From Candidatus Hodarchaeota archaeon (GTDB lineage Archaea > Asgardarchaeota > Heimdallarchaeia > Hodarchaeales > Hodarchaeaceae): a stretch of DNA of 52,707 bases. The first letter of the stretch is position 1. Each line of letters starts with the position of its first letter. The stretch covers positions 1 to 52,707 of the forward strand of contig JAEOTQ010000088.1 in the NCBI GenBank assembly GCA_016839785.1, given 5' to 3'. Of this stretch, positions 1-8,708 are shown piece after piece. Under the pieces are notes generated by a model that was not told where the DNA came from, did no database searches, and was given only the letters and a program-made list of their open reading frames with translations. The position numbers were made by a program, and so were the translations under genes.

Positions 1-106
1 GGTTTTTATAATAGTAGAAGGGCTAGTTACTGAATCAAAGGAGAACTTCGTGTGTATATGAAGATCAGCAATCATACTAGTCATTTATCTCACATATAAA
101 TTGCTT

Positions 107-982
107 TTATTTTCTAGCTTCAATGTAAAACGAGATTTTTGGTTGGGTACAGTCAAAGATATTGGTATTTCTTAAAACTGGTGAGACGCTCTGGCCAAAT
201 CTTGAAGAATAAATATCTTCGAATCCAGTCTTTTTTAACATCTGGGTTGTTTTTTTCTCATTCCACCAATTGATATGATTCCCGGGATTTTTATTCTGGA
301 TATCCAAAGAGCATCGTGAGGTACAATGGGTTAAAGCTTCCTCATATTCAAGCGTAGCAAATAAACCTTCTAGTTCTTTATCACTAATTTTGGGGATAGT
401 TTCGTCCATATGAAGTTCAGATACTTGGGCAGCAAAATGATAAAGAAAAATTTGGTGTAGGGAAGCTTGATTCATTGGTTTTCTTATCTTAATCCTGTTA
501 TAATTTCTAGGTGAGCTATAGGTATCAATCCAATAATAATAGCTAGTATCTCTGTTAATGAAAGCTCTGTAATCTAAATCAATATTCGGTGCAGTAATTC
601 TAAGAATTCCTTCCTTTTTTAAAATCCTGTATACTTCATTAAAGAGATTCTGAGCAGCTTTATCGGTTATATGTTCAATTGTATGACTAGAATACACTAT
701 TTCAGCAGTGTTATCATCTATTGGTAGCTTTTCTAAAGATTGAAGGTCAAAATTTATGAAAATACTTCTTTCCTGCGATTTTGAGTACCAATCTGTTGAG
801 TAATCAACGTTTGTCCAATTGGGATGCCTAAAAGTCCCTGCACCAATATTGTAGAATTTCTTATTTCGAATACTGTCAGCTGAAAATAATTCATTATAGA
901 CCTCCAAATAGGGAAATTTGTTTTCTTGATTTTTTTTCATCCCAAGCTGCTTAAGAATTTTAACCCCGATTTTTTTATACAT
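107..982 (-). CDS. Class I SAM-dependent methyltransferase
   Basis: Probable small-molecule or glycan methyltransferase of the Methyltransf_11 type. The protein shows the Rossmann motif I region (FYNIGAGTFRHPNW), an acidic strand-2 end (NVDYSTDW), and the characteristic post-motif segment SSHTIEHITDKAAQNLFNEV followed by YRILKKEGILRITAPN. I chose the ATG at 982 rather than the upstream TTG at 1027 because an AGGCGG stretch lies six bases before it. It is the last gene of a minus-strand group encoding a flippase and a capsule-type glycosyltransferase, so a role in decorating a surface glycan is likely. Substrate is not visible from sequence; proteins of this kind are often annotated only as methyltransferase domain proteins. 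Confidence 0.8.
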   Translation of the reverse strand: MYKKIGVKILKQLGMKKNQENKFPYLEVYNELFSADSIRNKKFYNIGAGTFRHPNWTNVDYSTDWYSKSQERSIFINFDLQSLEKLPIDDNTAEIVYSSHTIEHITDKAAQNLFNEVYRILKKEGILRITAPNIDLDYRAFINRDTSYYYWIDTYSSPRNYNRIKIRKPMNQASLHQIFLYHFAAQVSELHMDETIPKISDKELEGLFATLEYEEALTHCTSRCSLDIQNKNPGNHINWWNEKKTTQMLKKTGFEDIYSSRFGQSVSPVLRNTNIFDCTQPKISFYIEARK

Positions 983-1250
983 GATACGCCGCCTATTAAT
1001 AGATAAATAATTATTTCTTAATATCAATTTATTAAAAATTAATTAGATTCATTCAAAAGAAGAACCAACACCCGGACTCTCTCTCGAGAATAATCTATTT
1101 ATTAAACTCCACTTTTCGGAGCAACTTTTAAATTTTAAAGGAGCTAAATATTGTAAATCACTGATCATAATATTGGATTTCCAGTCTACATACCCAGAAA
1201 TCGTGTTTTATAGCCCTAAAGAGAATAAAAATTTGACTCTCCCTATTGAA

Positions 1251-2771
1251 TTATTTCCTGAAAAGCGTCTGACTTAATGTTTTAATTTCCTCAAATGAAA
1301 CAAGTCGTAAACCAAAGAGAAAGATAGCATACACTAGCAATGATACTATCGAGACAAAGATAACATTCCAAGTGAAAAAATTGAGTAATATAAAAAACAC
1401 AAGAACCGAGAGGCTGGTAGGTATGACAAGGAGAGTCATTTTTTTACCAGAATATTGAGTAGGATATAATTTTTGAGAAAATGGGAAAACAAAAATCCAC
1501 CGTAAGAAATCATGTATTGTAAATGCCAGGGCTACTCCAAGAATTCCATAGATTGATACAAGGAAGACACTTAGGAAGCCTGAAACAACAACAGCAATGA
1601 AATACAATAATGCTATTTTGGTTGTTTCTTTGTAATAGTACGGTGATTGACATGTTGTATTAAGCATCACTCGAAAAAGGTAACCCATTCCAAGGATTAG
1701 AGTACCAAATGTCGTTTCAAATGAAACATAGCTAGAATTGGATAGAAGGTCAATTAAGAGATCTGCATTATACCAAATAAGTAAAATTATTGGAATTAAT
1801 GAAGCAACATATATTCTAGTTACTTTGTTTGTTAGGGATTTGAGTTTTGTATGTTCATTAGAATCAAATAAGTTGAATTGAAGACTTCGGAAAGACAACG
1901 ATGCACTATTAACTACGATGTTCAAAAAACCAGCCACAGACAAGCTAATTACAAATAGAGCAATAGCCTCCTCTCCCATCGAAATATTAAGAAGGTAATA
2001 CTGAAGAAAATTAAAAAAATTTAGGAAAGGGGTTAGAAGAAATGAAGGAGCAGAGAATTTTATAATGAGGCGAAATTGTTCTTTCGAAAATGTTCCTAGT
2101 CCATTATCTAATACGAATTTTATGCAGTATATGCCAAGAAAACCCCCGTAGCTTATTACATAAGCTATTAACAGTTCGTTGACCCCAACAGTCATGAAAA
2201 GCGAAAAAATAACCGCTAAAATCAGATTTGAATAAACAATGATTACATTGAGCAAAATATAAGCAATTGATCGACGTTCGACCTGAACATATCCACTAAT
2301 GAGATTTTGAAGTATAAGAAGGAATCCGAATATCCCAATCAGCCCTGTTGTTAAATTTCCAAATTTGCCATATGTATCAGCATCCAGCGAAGAAAGAATA
2401 ATAAATCCACTGAATGCGAGAATAAAAATCCCAAATCCAACGAAAAATGAAGTGATCATGAGATTGGCAATTTTTTTTCTATTATTTTGCTCTGAATAAA
2501 CTGAAGTATAACGAAAGATCGCATTAACGAGTCCTAAGGTCGAAACACTGCCAATGAACGTCGCTGTTTGAAATAGAAAATTAAAACTTCCAAAATCCTC
2601 CTGGTCCAAATAATTTGAGAAAATTTTGTTAAACAATAGCCCACGAAGCTTGATAAAAATCCAAGAAAGAAGTACAGCACGAAAAAATAGCGAAGCTTGT
2701 TTTTTCTTCGCTGAAAACTTGTGATCTACCGAATCAGTTACTTGAGTTCCAGAATTTGAAACAAGATACAA
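1251..2771 (-). CDS. Wzx-like polysaccharide flippase (MATE/MOP superfamily)
   Basis: Integral membrane protein of 506 aa with about 14 hydrophobic segments spread over the whole length, the size and layout of O-antigen/teichoic acid flippases (Polysacc_synt family). These proteins flip lipid-linked oligosaccharides from the cytosolic to the outer leaflet. The N-terminus carries the amphipathic stretch and LFNKIFSNYLDQEDFGSFNF, similar to the first helices of Wzx proteins. The called start is a TTG directly abutting an AAGGAG, which is too close for normal initiation, and no better in-frame ATG/GTG/TTG follows nearby, so the true start is uncertain. Neighbouring glycosyltransferases support a surface-glycan export role. 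Confidence 0.85.
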   Translation of the reverse strand: MYLVSNSGTQVTDSVDHKFSAKKKQASLFFRAVLLSWIFIKLRGLLFNKIFSNYLDQEDFGSFNFLFQTATFIGSVSTLGLVNAIFRYTSVYSEQNNRKKIANLMITSFFVGFGIFILAFSGFIILSSLDADTYGKFGNLTTGLIGIFGFLLILQNLISGYVQVERRSIAYILLNVIIVYSNLILAVIFSLFMTVGVNELLIAYVISYGGFLGIYCIKFVLDNGLGTFSKEQFRLIIKFSAPSFLLTPFLNFFNFLQYYLLNISMGEEAIALFVISLSVAGFLNIVVNSASLSFRSLQFNLFDSNEHTKLKSLTNKVTRIYVASLIPIILLIWYNADLLIDLLSNSSYVSFETTFGTLILGMGYLFRVMLNTTCQSPYYYKETTKIALLYFIAVVVSGFLSVFLVSIYGILGVALAFTIHDFLRWIFVFPFSQKLYPTQYSGKKMTLLVIPTSLSVLVFFILLNFFTWNVIFVSIVSLLVYAIFLFGLRLVSFEEIKTLSQTLFRK

Positions 2772-2803
2772 CTCCTTAGGATGAAAACGCTAATTGCCAC
2801 AAA

Positions 2804-2818
2804 TCTATAAATTTAGAC
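2804..2818 (-). promoter_or_regulatory. Archaeal TATA-like promoter upstream of the flippase gene
   Basis: On the minus strand the sequence reads CTAAATTTATAGA, with the TATA-like core about 36 bases upstream of the flippase start. Archaeal TATA boxes usually sit 25-30 bases before the transcription start, which would give a leader of roughly ten bases. Judged by eye only. Confidence 0.35.
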
Positions 2819-2863
2819 GTTTTCATAATTATTCTAGTTGAACATTTATGAAATAACCACATT

Positions 2864-4843
2864 TTATAAAGACCCATCGGACTTTTTATTTAAGGATTCT
2901 TGTATAATACTCCAAATTCGATTTAGAGATTTTAAGTCTAGACCAGCAGCGTATTTATTTTTGATTCTCTCTCTCTGTTCATTAAATGCGTCGTTATCCT
3001 CTTTTTCTAAGATTCTTAGTAGTAATGTCCCAAGATTACTATTATCAGCATTGAAAGATATGTTCGAATCGTAGAAAAAAGAATTAATTATTGAATGTGA
3101 GGCAGTCACCGTTATTGAGGGGATACTCATGATTGCTGCATCAAATACCGTTGTGGAATAAGCTGTGATTAGTACACTTGAAATTGAAAGCATTTCTCCC
3201 AGCGCTTCATCTTTTATTATCCCTATATCGCTTCTATGAGGAGGAATCAAGTGGAAATAATTTTCAATATTATCTACAGGATGCACTTTTATCAATAGAA
3301 AAAAGTCTTTTCTACCTAGATTTAAAAAGGTGTCAATAATTAATTGGTTTACTAGGCTATTCGACCCATCAGGTAGATTCTGCATTGTATATAAAATTAT
3401 TTTACTCTTTTCAGGTAATTTAAGCCGTTTTCTAGTTAAAACAGGATCATATTGAGACTTAAAAACTTCTACTTTTTCCCAAAAAGGACTTCCAACTATT
3501 TCAATTTCATTTGGAGAATAGCTACCATGTTTGAGTAAAACTTCAGAGAAACCTTTCCCATAAAGTAAGGTTTTGTTAGCTCGAGGTGGTAATTCAATAT
3601 CGGCTACTGTTGTTTGTAGTGATTTAATAGCATACCCTCTAGAGTCCTTAGAGATTAATCCATGTTGCATTGCATAACAAGGAATTCCCTTAGACTTAGC
3701 AGCGAAAATTACCGCTCTTTCATGAAGTGAATATTCGTTTATAAGAAAAATGAAACTAGGTCTTTCCTTCAAGACCATTTGTAAGGCGTTATTGATTGTT
3801 AATAAGACAAACGGGATATTTATTCGGAAAAATCGTTGAACGGTGTGTAAAACTTGTTTATGTAAAGATAAGCCTTGATAAATCAATTTTTCAGAAAATG
3901 TATGATTATCGAAGAATTTCAAGATTTGTTTTTCTATTATTTTGCTTGATATAGAATAGGGAAAAGATGAACCAGAAAAATAAGTCTGTAAAAATATTAT
4001 TGGGATTTCCTGTGGTGAATCTTCCATTTCTTTTATTACTCTTGAACTCCTCCCAATTCTACTGACTGTATGCATGTCTATAACTTGAATACTATTTTTC
4101 TTCATTTCATCATAAATCAAGCTGAAGTGGAAATTTTCATTTCTTATACCCTTGGCTGGATCCACTGTAGGTCTCCAATGTGGAGGGTGTGTAAGGAAGA
4201 TACCTTTTTCAAGATTATTATTTAGATATTTCAGGTTATGATCTTTATTCAGTTCCTTTTGTTTGTTTTTACACCATCTTCGGATTCTTCGATAACGAAC
4301 TGGTCTCCAGATATCAGCTATTGCAAGATGTATCAGATTCTTAAGTTCTTGATATCGAGATGGTTTTCCTAGGATTTGTATTGGGATTTGCTTTCTCTGG
4401 CAAATTTCTTTGATAATCTGAATTCTCTCAAGGTTGTCGTCACAAAGAATGACTTTTTTTGGCTCCTCTTCTTCTAAAACCCTATTAATCTCAGAAATTG
4501 TCCTCACTAGTGAACCGAGAAGATTTGATACCTCAATATCGATGTACCACCACAAATTGCCAATATCCGAAGAAAAAACATCAAGAAAAGCATATTTGGT
4601 CCCATCTTTATAATAAACCCAGTTATCCATCCACTCTCGGGTAAACTCTGAATAATTAATTGGGGATGAATAATAATCCCCCAGAATAGAAAATTCAACA
4701 TTTTTTTCCTTTAAAGCTGGTATAATATCATTTGAACAAGAAATTATCTTGATTGACGTATTTTTTAGAGAGATCGAGTTCTGTACCTGTTTAGATGAAA
4801 ATAATAGTATGATAGTATCAATTACATTCATAAAAACGTTCAT
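2864..4843 (-). CDS. Capsule/surface-polysaccharide GT-B glycosyltransferase (CDP-glycerol transferase-like C-terminal half)
   Basis: A 659-aa cytosolic protein. The C-terminal part (about residues 390-650) has the GT-B pattern of capsule and CDP-glycerol glycerophosphotransferase-like enzymes: AMQHGLISKDSRGYA, a KTLLYGKGFSEVL strand, VGSPFWEKVE, ILYTMQNLPDG, the LLIKVHPVDN motif, and then SSVLITAYSTTVFDAAIMS, which resembles the donor-phosphate-binding helix. The N-terminal half is not clearly assignable but has an ECD-like layout with VILCDDN. It most likely transfers a sugar or polyol phosphate in surface-glycan assembly. It is transcribed towards the flippase gene with a 92-base gap. Donor and acceptor are unknown. 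Confidence 0.65.
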   Translation of the reverse strand: MNVFMNVIDTIILLFSSKQVQNSISLKNTSIKIISCSNDIIPALKEKNVEFSILGDYYSSPINYSEFTREWMDNWVYYKDGTKYAFLDVFSSDIGNLWWYIDIEVSNLLGSLVRTISEINRVLEEEEPKKVILCDDNLERIQIIKEICQRKQIPIQILGKPSRYQELKNLIHLAIADIWRPVRYRRIRRWCKNKQKELNKDHNLKYLNNNLEKGIFLTHPPHWRPTVDPAKGIRNENFHFSLIYDEMKKNSIQVIDMHTVSRIGRSSRVIKEMEDSPQEIPIIFLQTYFSGSSFPYSISSKIIEKQILKFFDNHTFSEKLIYQGLSLHKQVLHTVQRFFRINIPFVLLTINNALQMVLKERPSFIFLINEYSLHERAVIFAAKSKGIPCYAMQHGLISKDSRGYAIKSLQTTVADIELPPRANKTLLYGKGFSEVLLKHGSYSPNEIEIVGSPFWEKVEVFKSQYDPVLTRKRLKLPEKSKIILYTMQNLPDGSNSLVNQLIIDTFLNLGRKDFFLLIKVHPVDNIENYFHLIPPHRSDIGIIKDEALGEMLSISSVLITAYSTTVFDAAIMSIPSITVTASHSIINSFFYDSNISFNADNSNLGTLLLRILEKEDNDAFNEQRERIKNKYAAGLDLKSLNRIWSIIQESLNKKSDGSL

Positions 4844-5104
4844 CTCTCAATTTAAGGCTCGAATCCTAATGAAAACATCTAATCTAGGTGTATATTTTAC
4901 CTTTATGTATTATAAAGAGGATATTCAGGAGCTTCACGTAGATAAGACCAAATAAAAAATCAAAGAAAAACAAGACTTACTAGCTGAAACTTACAAAGAT
5001 CATAAGATTTGTAAGTTTGGTCTTAATGAAATAATCTTTCAGCCCCATTACATTAGATACTAGAATTAACGTTGAAATATAAGTGAAAAGGAAAGGGTTA
5101 ATCA

Positions 5105-5905
5105 CTGAAAATATTAAATATTTGGGAAATAGCAGGGAATGGGAGTATAATATCAGATTTTATTAATAAGAAAGAGGAGAACACTGCCTACGTAATTCAT
5201 AGGGCCAAATACGATCCCTTACATATTGTAAGCAATTATGAGTTCAATGTTGTACCAGACTGTGGAACTATAAAGTACGTCCTCCTTGTAATTAAACATA
5301 TTATCAAATTTAATCCTGATTTGATTCATGTTCGTGCTTGGCATAAAGGTCTAATTCTTGCGAGAATTTTTGCCCCAAGAACTCCGGTAGTATTTCAATA
5401 TCATGGCACAGATATACGAGGAAAAACGATACCAAGATTTGTAAGAAGATTGGCTACAAAAATTCTTGTTAGTACAAAGGATCTATTACAGGATGGAGTC
5501 GAATATTATGGTAGGCCAATCTCTCCTAATTTTAGAGATTTTGGTAATAGAAAATTGGGTACTGCTCTTTATATGAGAACACCCCCCTTCGATAAAGAGA
5601 AAGAAGCACTAGAATTCTCTAGAAAGAGAGGATTGGAGCTAACTATTTTAAATCGCTTACCAGATAGACCACTCAAGTTTATTCCATATAAAGATTTTCC
5701 TGAATATCTTTCTTCCTTTGAGTTCTATCTTGACCTGAAGGGTCTTACGACTCCCGATGTTTTAAGTAAATCTGGTCTTCAGGCAATAGCTTCAGGGTGT
5801 AAAGTATTAGTAGATACTGGGGAAATTCTCGATGATACAGAACAAACGTCAGCTGATGAGTATATAACTTTGTATGAGAAATTGATTAACAGGAGAAAAG
5901 AATAG
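5105..5905 (+). CDS. GT4-like glycosyltransferase with apparent CTG start
   Basis: The obvious reading frame starts well before the first conventional codon (TTG at 5321). Upstream in the same frame, after a TAA at 5099-5101, the DNA encodes LKILNIWEIAGNGSIIS and then a continuous N-terminal Rossmann half up to HVRAWHKGLILARIF. This opening is typical of GT4-family glycosyltransferases, so I start the gene at the CTG at 5105, preceded by GGAAAGGG about seven bases earlier. The product would be 266 aa. It has the FQYHGTDIRG motif and a C-terminal LSKSGLQAIASGCKVLVDTG segment equivalent to the donor-binding EAxAxGxPV region. At 266 aa it is short compared with normal GT4 enzymes (350-400 aa). 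It probably takes part in glycan assembly. Confidence 0.7.
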   Translation: MKILNIWEIAGNGSIISDFINKKEENTAYVIHRAKYDPLHIVSNYEFNVVPDCGTIKYVLLVIKHIIKFNPDLIHVRAWHKGLILARIFAPRTPVVFQYHGTDIRGKTIPRFVRRLATKILVSTKDLLQDGVEYYGRPISPNFRDFGNRKLGTALYMRTPPFDKEKEALEFSRKRGLELTILNRLPDRPLKFIPYKDFPEYLSSFEFYLDLKGLTTPDVLSKSGLQAIASGCKVLVDTGEILDDTEQTSADEYITLYEKLINRRKE

Positions 5906-5931
5906 TCAAAACAAATCAGCTGGTCGTAGTA

Positions 5932-6834
5932 TTACTTAATCCTTAGTATAGGAAATATTGAAACTACTTTCCTAATCAAATCTCCTAATTGATAGTGAAA
6001 TACAAAATTCCTTGTTGTTTGTTGACGAGTAGAGAGATTATCAAGAGAGCCACTTGTCAGATATCCTGCTATAAATCGTATTCCAGCCCTTACTCCATAG
6101 TTCTGTAAAATAGAAAAACGAACTGCTCTCATTACAACAATAACTGGATTGTAGCCCAATGCTCTCATCATTTTCCCCCAGTGGAAAAAATCAACGGTTC
6201 CTTCAGGTACTCTTGAAAAATCAAAATGAACATCAGGGAAGCTTTTTACGACTAAACCCAATCTTCGACATTCCATGAGACATTGTGATTCAAATCCATA
6301 AGATATTGGAAACTGTTCACCGTACCATTTCCAAAATCTGTAGGGATAGTACCTCCCAGACCCCTGTGCATGGTCTGGATTTATTGGATATTTTGGATTC
6401 ATTCCCGAAGCAACTGCGAGTCGTGGATTTTCTTCAAATTTCTTATTCATCTTTTCAATATATTCGGACTCAAATTGCGTATCCGCTCCAACAGCAAGGA
6501 TAAAATCATATTTATACTTACATGCCTCACGAAATGCCATATTAATCGTAACAGCAAGTAACGGACTGTCAATGAGGCTTTTTCCCCCAATTCGATCCTT
6601 TCTTTCTATCAAGGAAATTGTGAAAGTTTTGGGTTTAAAATTCTTAATGAGTTGGACTGTATTATCTGAAGATCCATCATCAACTATAGCCACAAATTTA
6701 GGAGGACATGTTTGATAATCTAAAGATTCTAACGTCTTTATTATATGGTTTTCTTCATTTCTAGCTGGGATAATAACATTAATGATTTTTCTGCACCTAT
6801 CTTTCGAAGGAGTATCTTCAGATTTGGTATTCAT
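5932..6834 (-). CDS. Glycosyltransferase family 2
   Basis: A 300-aa GT-A fold enzyme. It has the family-2 opening INVIIPARNEENHIIKTLES (about residues 18-37), the nucleotide-binding VDDGSSDNT at 51-59, and a DxD-equivalent AVGADTQFESEYIEKM near residue 115. The C-terminal part, with a WGKMMRALGYNP motif followed by a hydrophobic stretch and GIRFIAGYLTSG, is shared with the other GT2 gene at 7869-8708, so the two are paralogues. It has no membrane domain beyond a weakly hydrophobic tail. It is convergent with the preceding GT4-like gene. It likely adds one sugar to a lipid-linked or surface glycan. Confidence 0.85.
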   Translation of the reverse strand: MNTKSEDTPSKDRCRKIINVIIPARNEENHIIKTLESLDYQTCPPKFVAIVDDGSSDNTVQLIKNFKPKTFTISLIERKDRIGGKSLIDSPLLAVTINMAFREACKYKYDFILAVGADTQFESEYIEKMNKKFEENPRLAVASGMNPKYPINPDHAQGSGRYYPYRFWKWYGEQFPISYGFESQCLMECRRLGLVVKSFPDVHFDFSRVPEGTVDFFHWGKMMRALGYNPVIVVMRAVRFSILQNYGVRAGIRFIAGYLTSGSLDNLSTRQQTTRNFVFHYQLGDLIRKVVSIFPILRIK

Positions 6835-6960
6835 GGAATTCTTTCTCCTTTCACTTCAATTCTCCTTAATAATAAGAAATTTAATCAGTAATAAATCCAG
6901 TTGCTCTTGCACACGATGGTGCCTTATTTACTCTTATGATTTAGCGGTTTTATAGGTGAA

Positions 6961-6976
6961 CGCGAAATTTATAAGA
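6961..6976 (+). promoter_or_regulatory. BRE/TATA-like promoter element in the divergent gap
   Basis: The sequence CGCGAAATTTATAAGA matches an archaeal BRE (CGAAA) followed by a TATA box. It lies in the 259-base divergent gap between the GT2 gene (minus) and the LpxA-like gene (plus), about 120 bases before the latter, so a long leader or a use on the other strand is possible. A second TATA-like box (GGTTTTATAGG) lies about 20 bases upstream of it. Confidence 0.35.
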
Positions 6977-7093
6977 CTTTATCGCATAGACTATTGATAA
7001 ATACGAATTATTCTGTACACCCTTATTAAAATGCTTGAAACGCTCAACTCTCATTGTTAAGCTATTAAAACTACGTAGGAACGGAAGAAATAA

Positions 7094-7792
7094 ATGGAGA
7101 ATTGTTATAATTTATCTGGAGATGCTTTAACGGTCGGTGAGAACACACAGTTATTTCATGGAACGTATTTAAACGGTAAAATTGTCATTGGATCCAATTC
7201 CCTGATTGGGCCCCTTGTTGTGATTGGATCGCCTCCTCAACATAGAAAATATTATGCAAATGAACTTGAAGACCTTTCTTTATTTATTGAAATTGGGAGT
7301 AATACGGTAATTAGAGAATTTTCTACAGTTCACCAACCAACCGATAATAGAAATACGATTATAGGGGACAACTGCTTTCTGATGGCATACTCTCACATCA
7401 GTCATGATACTCAACTAGGGGATAATATTGTTTTGGCCAACAATGTACAGATTGGGGGACACACTACCATTATGAGTAATGCAAATATCGGGTTGAACGT
7501 ATGTATTCACCAATTTTCGACAATTGGTTCTTTCTCAATGATAGGTATGGGCTCTATAATTTCTAAGGATGTCCCACCTTTTGTCATTTTCTACAACCGA
7601 AAATGCAGAAAAATCAATAAAATAGGATTAGAGAGAACAGGATTTACAGAAGAAGATATTAGTCTGATAGCTGATTACTATTCAAATAATCAAACAATTG
7701 ATTCGTTACCAGCTCATATTAGTAAGATTATAAATGATTTTCATGCCTTTAGAAATCCCCAAAGATCTATTGCAAATATTGAACTTAAATAA
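7094..7792 (+). CDS. lpxA: LpxA-like UDP-sugar acyltransferase (left-handed beta helix)
   Basis: A 232-aa hexapeptide-repeat protein that matches bacterial UDP-N-acetylglucosamine acyltransferase LpxA well beyond the generic repeat. Visible landmarks are VVIGSPPQHRKY (residues 42-53), TVIREFSTVHQ (71-81), MAYSHISHDTQLGDN with His104 at the place of the E. coli catalytic His125, LANNVQIGGH (114-123), CIHQFSTIG, SKDVPPFVI, and GLERTGF (178-184), which starts the C-terminal helical part. The family transfers an acyl chain from acyl carrier protein to a UDP-aminosugar, the first step of lipid A synthesis. LpxA is essentially a bacterial enzyme, so its presence among archaeal glycan genes is unusual. 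The C-terminal helical region is shorter than in E. coli (262 aa). The acyl donor and sugar substrate here are unknown. Confidence 0.8.
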   Translation: MENCYNLSGDALTVGENTQLFHGTYLNGKIVIGSNSLIGPLVVIGSPPQHRKYYANELEDLSLFIEIGSNTVIREFSTVHQPTDNRNTIIGDNCFLMAYSHISHDTQLGDNIVLANNVQIGGHTTIMSNANIGLNVCIHQFSTIGSFSMIGMGSIISKDVPPFVIFYNRKCRKINKIGLERTGFTEEDISLIADYYSNNQTIDSLPAHISKIINDFHAFRNPQRSIANIELK

Positions 7793-7868
7793 ATTATTGT
7801 TAAGCAAGAAAATCTCATAGAATGTGTGTTTTTTCACCTATTAAATAATTAAAAGTAAATTGATTACA

Positions 7869-8708
7869 ATGTCCAAGCTTTGTGTGGTTATAAAAGTATA
7901 TAATGAGTTTGAAATGCTTGAAGAATGTATAAAATCCTTAGAAAATCAAACTACACCTCCAGATCAGGTTATTGTCTCTGATGATGGATCACCGAATCCG
8001 AAAGTTAGTGAGGAGATACTTCGCTTATCCAAAGTAAATCCTAATCTTAAAATAAAATTGATACGCCTACCATTAAAGGATAAACCAGATTTAGATACAG
8101 TCGGTAGAACATTTAATGAAGCGTGGTTCTCGGTTAAAGAACAAGATTTTGACTATTTTGCAACTCTTGACGCTGATACAGTCCTTCCTCGAGATTATTA
8201 TAAGAGTTTAGTAGAGGAAATGGAGAAAAATCCAAATTTTGGATGTACATCTGGAGTAATACGAGTTAAAACAGATTCAAGTGATTATATAGAAGATATT
8301 AATATTGGATCCAAAATTGGACGAAAAGATGCACGTGGATCTGGAAAGATTATACGGGTAAGTCTGCTTCAGCAAATTCAAAAAGAAGTTTTCCCTAAAA
8401 TTGATTGGGATACTTGGATAAATACAAAAGCCAAAGTTTTGGGTATGAAATGTCCTCAAATCGATAGTATTCATATGTTTCAAGGCAGACCTACAACAAG
8501 AGTTGCAGGAAAAGATAATTTCAGGAGTGGAAGATTAACATACCACTTTGGGTATAATCCTATTCTCTTATTTCTTAAAATCATATTAGCGAAAAGAAAA
8601 GGTTTAGTGCTTCTTCGAGGGTATCTGAATGCGAGAAAGGCGGATTGGAGATTAGAAGATGCAGAGGTAAGAAAATATTTTGGATGGAAATTCTTTCTTC
8701 ATCTATAA
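7869..8708 (+). CDS. Glycosyltransferase family 2
   Basis: GT-A enzyme of 279 aa with the opening LCVVIKVYNEFEMLEECIKS, the nucleotide-binding VIVSDDGSPNPKV, and a DxD motif in TLDADTVLPRDYYKS. I start at the ATG at 7869 because the upstream TTG adds only three residues. Its last third, including the RLTYHFGYNPILLFLK segment and LRGYLNARKADWR, resembles the GT2 at 5932-6834. It lies 76 bases downstream of the LpxA-like gene and is probably co-transcribed with it, which would place it in a pathway that handles an acylated amino sugar. The 3' end overlaps the end of the convergent oxidoreductase gene by ten bases. Confidence 0.85.
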   Translation: MSKLCVVIKVYNEFEMLEECIKSLENQTTPPDQVIVSDDGSPNPKVSEEILRLSKVNPNLKIKLIRLPLKDKPDLDTVGRTFNEAWFSVKEQDFDYFATLDADTVLPRDYYKSLVEEMEKNPNFGCTSGVIRVKTDSSDYIEDINIGSKIGRKDARGSGKIIRVSLLQQIQKEVFPKIDWDTWINTKAKVLGMKCPQIDSIHMFQGRPTTRVAGKDNFRSGRLTYHFGYNPILLFLKIILAKRKGLVLLRGYLNARKADWRLEDAEVRKYFGWKFFLHL

